Assembly: GCA_015493625.1 (NCBI GenBank)
Contig: WGCT01000492.1
Location: 1-5,274 of the forward strand
DNA: 5,274 bases
Reading direction: 5' to 3'
DNA from: Draconibacterium sp.
Lineage (GTDB): Bacteria > Bacteroidota > Bacteroidia > Bacteroidales > Prolixibacteraceae
The position numbers were made by a program, and so were the translations under genes. The notes below the pieces were generated by a model. It did not search any database. It was not told the DNA's origin and was given only the letters and a program-made list of their open reading frames with translations. Shown in pieces: positions 1-5,274 of this stretch (position 1 is the first letter of the stretch; every line of letters begins with the position of its first letter).

Positions 1-82
1 AACGATATAAAATTGTAAAAAACAAAACTCGTAATTTTATTTTACTCCACAACTTTTTGAACTGAGCCCTATTCTTTCTTAA

Positions 83-112
83 TTGTTCTCCATTGTTTGA
101 TAAGTACATTTG
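83..112 (+). promoter_or_regulatory. Bacteroidota-type promoter ahead of the sulfatase operon
   Basis: A TTG at 83-85 is followed after 19 nt by TACATTTG at 105-112, an exact match to the Bacteroidota -7 element TAnnTTTG with the usual spacing to the -33 TTG. Transcription should begin a few bases after 112, giving a leader of about 20 nt before the ATG at 138. This also rules out the upstream TTG at 93 as a start codon, because it lies inside the promoter. No operator or regulator-binding repeat is evident. Motif and spacing are read directly; activity is inferred. Confidence 0.7.
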
Positions 113-137
113 TAACTTAAAATATTTAAAGTATAAA

Positions 138-1697
138 ATGAAGTCGTTACTAAAATCTATTTCAATTCCCCTCACTCTTGCATTATTAACAAGTTTATCA
201 GCATGTAACTCAACAAAAAAAGCCACACCTAAAACAAATCAGAAACCAAATATCGTTTATATTTTGGCCGACGATTTAGGTATTGGCGATTTGGGTTGTT
301 ACGGACAGCAAAAAATTGAAACCCCAAATATCGATAAAATTGCAAAAAACGGAATACTTTTTACCGAGCACTATTCGGGAGCCCCGGTTTGTGCTCCCTC
401 GCGCTGTGTGCTGTTAACCGGAAAACATATGGGCCATGCACAGGTGCGTGGCAACGACGAATGGAATGAACGCGGAGATGTGTGGAATTATCGTGCCATG
501 GAGGCCGACTCAACTCTCGAAGGACAACGACCAATGGCTGACGGAACAATTACAATAGGTAAAAAAATGCAGGATGCCGGCTACAAAACAGCCATGTTTG
601 GCAAGTGGGGTTTGGGAGCACCGCAAACACACAGTATTCCTACAAAAATGGGATTCGACTTTTTTGTGGGTTACAACTGTCAACGCCAGGCACATACTTA
701 TTATCCGGTTCATCTTTATAAAAACGAAGCCCGTCTTTATCTCGGAAACGATACGGTTGCCCCCAACACAAAATTCGACAAAGGTGCCGACCCGTACAAT
801 ATGGACAGCTATAAAAAATACACGCTGCAAAGTTATTCGCCCGATGTAATGTTTAAAGAACTTACCGGATTTGTAAACCGAAACAGCAAAAATCCATTCT
901 TTATATATTGGGCAACTCCAATTCCTCACGCTGCATTGCAGGCTCCAAAACGATGGGGCGACTATTATGTAAAGAAATTTGGCGACGAAAAACCATATAT
1001 TGGAAACAAAGGATATTTCCCAACTCGTTACCCTCACGCAACTTATGCTGCAATGATTTCGTACCTCGACGAAAATGTTGGCAAACTTGTTCAGCAACTA
1101 AAAGACTTAGGTATTTACAACAATACATTAATTATTTTTACATCGGATAACGGAGCCACTTACAATGGAGGAACAGATTCTCCCTGGTTCGATAGCGGCG
1201 GCCAGTACAAAAGCGAATATGGCTGGGGAAAAGGATTTTCTCACGAAGGTGGCATCCACACTCCCATGGTTGCATCGTGGCCGGGGCATATAAAACCCGG
1301 AAGCAAATCAAATCTCATTTCGGCATTTTGGGATGTAATGCCTACTCTTTGCGAAATTGCCGGAACAAATGCCCCTGACAGTATCGATGGAATAAGTTTC
1401 TTACCCGCTTTAACCGGGGAAAAACAGAAAGCACACGACTATTTATACTGGGAATTTCCTTCGTACGGAGGACAACAGGCAGTTCGTATGGGGAAATGGA
1501 AAGCAATCCGCAATAACATTTTTAAAGGGAACATGACCATTGAACTTTATAATCTCGAAGACGATATTCAGGAACTTAACGATGTTGCAGCCCAACACCC
1601 CGATGTGGTAAAACAGATGGAAGAGATTATGAAGAAAGAGCATGTCCAAGCGAAATCAAAACGGTTTAGAATGAAAGAACTTGGCGACAGTAAGTAA
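138..1697 (+). CDS. S1-family sulfatase, predicted lipoprotein (first paralogue)
   Basis: Predicted formylglycine-dependent sulfatase that hydrolyses sulfate esters, probably on a glycan, from the periplasm or outer membrane. The frame is open from a TTG at 93, but the ATG at 138 is chosen: it gives a 519-residue protein starting with a lipoprotein signal peptide (lipobox L20-S-A-C23), and the TTG overlaps the promoter. Alkaline-phosphatase-fold landmarks: metal ligands D45-D46 in ILADDLG, the sulfatase signature C85-A-P-S-R89 through T-G-K96 with C85 as the residue converted to formylglycine, GKWGLG at 155-160, catalytic-type His264 in TPIPHAALQAP, D337-N338 in SDNG, and Lys365 before EGG at 370-372. 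Odd points: the family often has GKWHLG where this has Gly158, and His374 stands where EGGxR usually has Arg. The cytosine-type C-x-P-S-R core means it needs a maturase (anSME type), not encoded here. Length is normal for the family. The substrate is unknown. A close paralogue follows after 88 nt. Confidence 0.93.
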   Translation: MKSLLKSISIPLTLALLTSLSACNSTKKATPKTNQKPNIVYILADDLGIGDLGCYGQQKIETPNIDKIAKNGILFTEHYSGAPVCAPSRCVLLTGKHMGHAQVRGNDEWNERGDVWNYRAMEADSTLEGQRPMADGTITIGKKMQDAGYKTAMFGKWGLGAPQTHSIPTKMGFDFFVGYNCQRQAHTYYPVHLYKNEARLYLGNDTVAPNTKFDKGADPYNMDSYKKYTLQSYSPDVMFKELTGFVNRNSKNPFFIYWATPIPHAALQAPKRWGDYYVKKFGDEKPYIGNKGYFPTRYPHATYAAMISYLDENVGKLVQQLKDLGIYNNTLIIFTSDNGATYNGGTDSPWFDSGGQYKSEYGWGKGFSHEGGIHTPMVASWPGHIKPGSKSNLISAFWDVMPTLCEIAGTNAPDSIDGISFLPALTGEKQKAHDYLYWEFPSYGGQQAVRMGKWKAIRNNIFKGNMTIELYNLEDDIQELNDVAAQHPDVVKQMEEIMKKEHVQAKSKRFRMKELGDSK

Positions 1698-1785
1698 AAA
1701 ACTAATGATAACAAATTTTCGATAATCTGTGAAATTTCTACTTTTATCAAATTCTGAATTGCCCATTAATATCATTAACGAATAA
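1698..1785 (+). other. 88-nt gap between the two sulfatase genes
   Basis: AT-rich spacer without a recognisable terminator hairpin. It holds a degenerate promoter-like octamer, TACTTTTA at 1739-1746 (final G of TAnnTTTG replaced by A), with only a T-run and no TTG at the matching upstream distance, and two copies of CATTAA at 1764-1769 and 1773-1778. Neither is strong enough to call a separate promoter or operator. This is the longest gap in the array, so it is the likeliest place for secondary transcription, but read-through from the first gene is the simpler explanation. Confidence 0.4.
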
Positions 1786-3312
1786 ATGAAAACTAATTTC
1801 TTATCAAAAAATTTTGGCATCGTAATTTTATTCTCACTACTACTTGTTTCGTGTCAAACAAAAAAAGAGGAACAAAAAGAATCTCCAAAACCAAACATAA
1901 TTTTCATTCTTGCCGACGACATGGGATATGCCGATCTTGGCTGTTACAACAGCGAGAAAATAGAGACCCCGAATATAGACCAACTGGCAAAAGAGGGAAT
2001 GAAATTTACACAATTTTACTCGGGCTCGGCAGTTTGCGCCCCATCGCGATGCGTATTGCTTACCGGGAAACACTCCGGTCATTCCGATGTGAGAAACAAC
2101 AATCCATGGAGTGCCAGAGGCAATGTATGGAGTTTGGAAGCAATGACAAAAGATTCAACTCTCGAGGGGCAACCTCCAATGCGCAAAAGTTCGGTTACAA
2201 TTGCCACATTTTTAAAGCAAGCGGGATATAAAACCGGGATGTCGGGGAAATGGGGTTTAGGTGCTCCCAATACAAGTAGTACTCCGCTGCAAAAAGGGTT
2301 CGACTTTTTTATCGGGTACAATTGCCAACGTGTGGCACACACCTATTTCCCTCCGTTTTTGTACAAAAACGATAAAAGAGTTTATCTCGAAAACAAGGTA
2401 ATTCCTCTCTCGGAAAAACTCCCCGAGAATGTTGACCCATACAGTGAAGAGAGTTACGCACGTTATACACAAAAAGATTACGCACCCGATATAATGTATA
2501 GCGAGATAGAAAATTTTATAACCCAAAACAGCGACACCTCTTTTTTCTTTTACTGGGCAACACCAATTCCGCATGTTGCTCTGCAAGCACCAAAACGTTG
2601 GGTTGACCATTACGTTAAAAAATTTGGCAACGAAGAGCCTTACAAAGGGAACAAAGGATATTATCCCACAAGATACCCACACGCAACTTATGCCGCAATG
2701 ATCTCTTATCTCGATGAGAACATTGGCAAATTAGTAGCAAAATTAAAAGAACTGGGGATTTACAATAACACGTTAATTGTGTTTACTTCCGACAATGGTC
2801 CAACATTTAATGGAGGAACCGATTCTCCCTGGTTTAAAAGTGCAGGAATTCTTGGCAACGGAAGGCACGAGATAAAAGGCTCGCTTGACGATGGTGGAGT
2901 AAGAATCCCAATGATTGTTGAATGGCCGGATAAAATTCAACCGGGTACAGTTTCGGAACACATCTCAGCTTTTTGGGATATATTTCCAACTTTATGCAAT
3001 CTTGCAGGAGTAGAAAATCCACAAGGCCTCGACGGCATTTCTATATTGCCAACCCTGTTAAACAAAGGAACTCAGCAGGAACATAACGCACTCTACTGGG
3101 AGTTGGGAAGAAATCAGGCAGTTCGCTTGGGTAAATGGAAAGGTATTCGTAAAAATAGCAAAGGAAAAATTGGCAAAATAAAATTATACAATTTAGAAAA
3201 CGATATTCAGGAAAGAAATAACGTTGCAGATAAATTCCCCAAAGTGGTAAAAGAGATTGAAAAGATTATGCTAAATGAGCATCAAAAGCCAATTCCTTAT
3301 TCTTTCGATTAA
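1786..3312 (+). CDS. S1-family sulfatase, predicted lipoprotein (second paralogue)
   Basis: A 508-residue predicted sulfate-ester hydrolase, paralogous to the gene before it. The ATG at 1786 begins a lipoprotein signal peptide with lipobox L20-V-S-C23 followed by a Lys/Glu-rich linker, so the protein should be membrane-anchored. Landmarks: D44-D45 in ILADDMG, signature C84-A-P-S-R88 through T-G-K95 (C84 being the formylglycine precursor), GKWGLG at 154-159, CQRVAHTYFP at 180-189, His263 in TPIPHVALQAP, D336-N337 in SDNG, and Lys364 before DGGVR at 369-373. Residues 255-350 match the first paralogue at 81 of 96 positions by hand alignment. The loop directly after (351-372) is quite different and holds DDGG where the paralogue has HEGG, but keeps the usual Arg373. 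The two enzymes therefore probably share a backbone substrate and differ in linkage or position. The next gene starts 20 nt after the stop, suggesting co-transcription. Substrate not assignable. Confidence 0.93.
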   Translation: MKTNFLSKNFGIVILFSLLLVSCQTKKEEQKESPKPNIIFILADDMGYADLGCYNSEKIETPNIDQLAKEGMKFTQFYSGSAVCAPSRCVLLTGKHSGHSDVRNNNPWSARGNVWSLEAMTKDSTLEGQPPMRKSSVTIATFLKQAGYKTGMSGKWGLGAPNTSSTPLQKGFDFFIGYNCQRVAHTYFPPFLYKNDKRVYLENKVIPLSEKLPENVDPYSEESYARYTQKDYAPDIMYSEIENFITQNSDTSFFFYWATPIPHVALQAPKRWVDHYVKKFGNEEPYKGNKGYYPTRYPHATYAAMISYLDENIGKLVAKLKELGIYNNTLIVFTSDNGPTFNGGTDSPWFKSAGILGNGRHEIKGSLDDGGVRIPMIVEWPDKIQPGTVSEHISAFWDIFPTLCNLAGVENPQGLDGISILPTLLNKGTQQEHNALYWELGRNQAVRLGKWKGIRKNSKGKIGKIKLYNLENDIQERNNVADKFPKVVKEIEKIMLNEHQKPIPYSFD

Positions 3313-3332
3313 TCAATAAAAAAAACATAACG

Positions 3333-4679
3333 ATGAAACTAAAAAAACGAACATTCTACCTATTTGTATTTTTAATATCGAGCACAACACTTGTAGCTGC
3401 CCGACAGAAAAAAGAGAATAAATTAGCCGTTGAGAACACACAACAAACTCCGTCGCGAACTGAAATAGTCAACCCGGTTCATAAAAATGAATTTAGAAAA
3501 GCAGACTACAAACAGCGTGTTCAAGGCGGTAATCCACGCATGGTTAACGGCTTTTTGCAGTTCGACGGAGCGATGGACGGAAACCGGCAAGTTGACCCGC
3601 AAATTGCTGTTGGAGGCGGCTATGTTTTACACGGAACAAATGGTGGATTAACTATTTACGACAAAGAGGGCAACTTTATTGATGGCGTTTCGCAAAAAGC
3701 ATTTGCCAACGGAATTGACCCCAAAGTATTCTTCGACCCGCACAACCAAATTTTTGGTTTCGATTTGTGGGTTTATTGGGACAGCCTGAAAGTAAAACCG
3801 GTTAACATTGCCATTTCCGAAACCAGCGACCCACGTGGCGAATGGAATATCTATCCGGTTTCGGCATCGAAAGGTGTTGATGGAGGAGCAATCGGGTTTA
3901 GCAAAAAATGGGTTGGATACAATTTTCCCGGAGGAGACGAAGGAACTTTTATATTAAAAATGAACGAAGTAAAATCGGGAAAACCGGCCACAGTCTATCA
4001 TTTTAAAGGAAGACTGGGACAACCTGCTTTTACGCAGGATAATATCGACGACCTCTATTTTTTTAAAATAGAAGGCGACAACTTTGTGATCTCAAAAATT
4101 ACAGAAGACAAAAACGGCAATCCTGTTGCCGAAGTTGTAAGCAATAAACCGCATGGAATGAAATACATCGACTATCCACCAAAATCGCCACAAAAAGGAA
4201 CCGACCAATTAACATCGTCGGGCGACCGGAATCCAAAAAACCTCGTTGTGCAAAGTGGTTGTCTCTGGTTTTCACAAGCGGTAAATTGTGAGGGGCGTTC
4301 TGCCGTGCAGTGGCATCAAATAAAACTCGACGGAACAGTTGTTCAAACCGGTTTGATAAAAAACAAGAAAAGCAATTACATTCAAACTACCATTGCAGTA
4401 AATAAAAACAACGATGTGCTCATTGGTTTTCAGGAAACCAACGCCAAAATGTTTATTAGTCCGCGAATGGCGTTTCGTTATGCTGACGACAAACCCGGAA
4501 CCGTTCGTAAAATTGTAAAACTTGGCGAAGGGAAAGGAGCAACAAATGGAGTTGCGTGGGGCGATTACAGCGGCAGCACAATCGACGGAGACAACCTAAC
4601 CGACTTGTGTACCATACAAAGTATTGCAAACGAGGACGGCAAAGGCGAAACCGTAATTGTAAAGGTACCTTTTAAATAA
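3333..4679 (+). CDS. Exported protein of unknown function, possible beta-propeller
   Basis: A 448-residue protein I cannot assign to a characterised family. The start at 3333 gives a classical signal peptide (KLKKR, a hydrophobic stretch to about residue 20, likely cleavage after V21-A-A23), with no lipobox Cys, so a soluble periplasmic or secreted product is expected. The mature N-terminus is a charged linker to about residue 66. Then come VDPQIAVGGGYVLHGTNGG (88-106), LTIYDKEGN (106-114), a DPKVFFDP segment (129-136), ISETSDPRGEW (161-171) and near the C-terminus WGDYSGSTIDGDN (409-421). That series, 'DPQ-AVG', 'IYDK-G-', 'DP-V-FDP', 'S-TSDP-G-W' and 'WGDYS', recurs in secreted bacterial repeat proteins thought to form beta-propellers; the fold is inference. 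Cys310 and Cys319 could form a disulfide. No T9SS sorting tail or catalytic motif is visible; it ends in VIVKVPFK. Its place 20 nt after the sulfatases and 13 nt before another exported protein points to a shared task such as binding sulfated substrate. Confidence 0.85.
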   Translation: MKLKKRTFYLFVFLISSTTLVAARQKKENKLAVENTQQTPSRTEIVNPVHKNEFRKADYKQRVQGGNPRMVNGFLQFDGAMDGNRQVDPQIAVGGGYVLHGTNGGLTIYDKEGNFIDGVSQKAFANGIDPKVFFDPHNQIFGFDLWVYWDSLKVKPVNIAISETSDPRGEWNIYPVSASKGVDGGAIGFSKKWVGYNFPGGDEGTFILKMNEVKSGKPATVYHFKGRLGQPAFTQDNIDDLYFFKIEGDNFVISKITEDKNGNPVAEVVSNKPHGMKYIDYPPKSPQKGTDQLTSSGDRNPKNLVVQSGCLWFSQAVNCEGRSAVQWHQIKLDGTVVQTGLIKNKKSNYIQTTIAVNKNNDVLIGFQETNAKMFISPRMAFRYADDKPGTVRKIVKLGEGKGATNGVAWGDYSGSTIDGDNLTDLCTIQSIANEDGKGETVIVKVPFK

Positions 4680-4692
4680 TTAAGCATTTACG

Positions 4693-5274
4693 GTGAAATA
4701 TTTTATTAATAGATACGTGATTTTATGTGTTCTGACTCTTAGCACAATAATTACCAATGCACAAACAAATTATACTCCCTACGACAAGTTACCTTCTATT
4801 AATAAACTTGAGAAACCCACATTTAGCGAAAACTACCCATTGTGGGCAAAAAAGTTGTATAAATACCCCGTTAATTTTTATGAAGTTTGTAACGAATACA
4901 ACGCATGGATATCAACTTCTCCTGTTAAAAAGAATGCTATTATCCGCTATTTTAAAAATTGGGAAACAGCTGTTGAACCATACATTTTAAATGATGGAAC
5001 TATTTTAATTCCTGAAAAAAGAGTACTAATAAAAAAGAACAAAGAAGCACTCTTAAAATCAGATCTCCGTAAAAAATCGACAACGGCAAACCACTCAAAT
5101 TGGACATTTTTAGGACCAAAAGAGACCATTTGGCGCAACACAGGCAACAACCCACAGAAAGCAGGCACAGAAGCACCCTGGCAGGCAAATGTTTACTCGT
5201 TCGATGTGGCAGCATCGAACCATAATATACTCAAACTGATTAGCTTTTCGGGAAAACACGAGACTGAGTTATTA
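4693..5274 (+). CDS. Exported repeat protein, 3'-truncated by window edge; probable T9SS-type beta-propeller protein
   Basis: An open frame of 194 codons runs from a GTG at 4693 off the right end. No in-frame ATG gives a better start. From this GTG the product begins with a signal peptide (MKYFINRY, a hydrophobic core to about residue 19, cleavage likely after T21-N-A23, mature protein starting at Gln24). Residues 49-70 (YPLWAKKLYKYPVNFYEVC and on), an Arg/Lys-rich segment at 85-130, and NWTFLGPKETIW (136-147) with PWQANVYSFDVAASN (162-176) resemble the N-terminus of long secreted Bacteroidota proteins that continue into sortilin/sialidase-like beta-propeller repeats and usually end in a type IX sorting domain. 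I recall this from the family; the repeats and tail are outside the window. The 13-nt gap to the upstream gene implies co-transcription. A short ATG-started frame at 4757-4990 overlaps in another frame and is not real. Odd: after Leu180 the sequence departs from the pattern expected for the first blade. Confidence 0.75.
   Translation, partial: MKYFINRYVILCVLTLSTIITNAQTNYTPYDKLPSINKLEKPTFSENYPLWAKKLYKYPVNFYEVCNEYNAWISTSPVKKNAIIRYFKNWETAVEPYILNDGTILIPEKRVLIKKNKEALLKSDLRKKSTTANHSNWTFLGPKETIWRNTGNNPQKAGTEAPWQANVYSFDVAASNHNILKLISFSGKHETELL

Noticed and set aside
7..40. Inverted repeat ATAAAATT / AATTTTAT (7-14 and 33-40) as a terminator of an upstream gene
   Set aside because: The arms are entirely A/T with an 18-nt loop and no clear T-tract; such a match is expected by chance in AT-rich leader DNA.
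93..137. TTG at 93 as an upstream start adding 15 residues to the first sulfatase
   Set aside because: It sits inside the predicted promoter, and the added residues would spoil the lipoprotein signal peptide that begins cleanly at 138.
510..1097. 195-codon open frame on the minus strand within the first sulfatase
   Set aside because: It lies wholly over a well-supported conserved enzyme, has no recognisable domain, and a similar antisense frame (2257-2682) appears over the same region of the paralogue, as expected from shared codon composition.
1739..1746. TACTTTTA as a -7 promoter element for the second sulfatase
   Set aside because: It lacks the final G of TAnnTTTG and has no TTG about 19 nt upstream, so it is weaker than the promoter at 83-112.
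4757..4990. 77-codon ATG frame as a small gene
   Set aside because: It overlaps the GTG-started exported protein in another frame; the latter has a signal peptide and family-like motifs, while this has none.
4947..5215. Minus-strand frames near the right edge (4947-5168, 5000-5215)
   Set aside because: They are low-complexity antisense translations of the recognisable NWTFLGP / PWQANVYSFDV coding region.

Overview
The window looks like accessory DNA from a Bacteroidota genome, probably an environmental or marine polysaccharide degrader of the Marinilabiliales/Prolixibacteraceae type. The order-level guess is inference from codon style and protein families. Three things support the phylum: a good match to the Bacteroidota promoter (TTG, 19 nt, TAnnTTTG), start codons preceded by A/T-rich leaders without Shine-Dalgarno sites, and secreted proteins of types common in that phylum.

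All coding is on the + strand, in one compact array. An AT-rich leader with a promoter (about 83-112) precedes two tandem, clearly paralogous S1-type (formylglycine-dependent) sulfatases, at 138-1697 and 1786-3312. Both are predicted lipoproteins. Only 20 nt later comes an exported protein of unknown function at 3333-4679, with motifs that suggest a beta-propeller-like fold. After 13 nt a fourth gene begins at a GTG (4693) and runs off the right edge. Its N-terminus resembles the large secreted beta-propeller proteins of Bacteroidota that usually end in a type IX secretion sorting domain. The gaps are 88, 20 and 13 nt and no convincing terminator is visible, so the four genes are probably one transcription unit.

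A reasonable reading is a small sulfated-glycan (or sulfate-ester) processing operon. Two envelope-anchored sulfatases with diverged active-site loops would remove sulfate, and two exported proteins would bind the substrate or act at the surface. The substrate cannot be told from sequence. No SusC/SusD pair, glycoside hydrolase, regulator or sulfatase-maturating radical SAM enzyme lies in the window, so those would have to be encoded elsewhere. No RNA gene, mobile element or CRISPR array was found. The points most worth a second look are the uncharacterised pair of exported proteins attached to the sulfatases, the sharp divergence of the two sulfatases around one catalytic loop, and the last ~15 codons of the fourth gene, which do not read as its family would predict.
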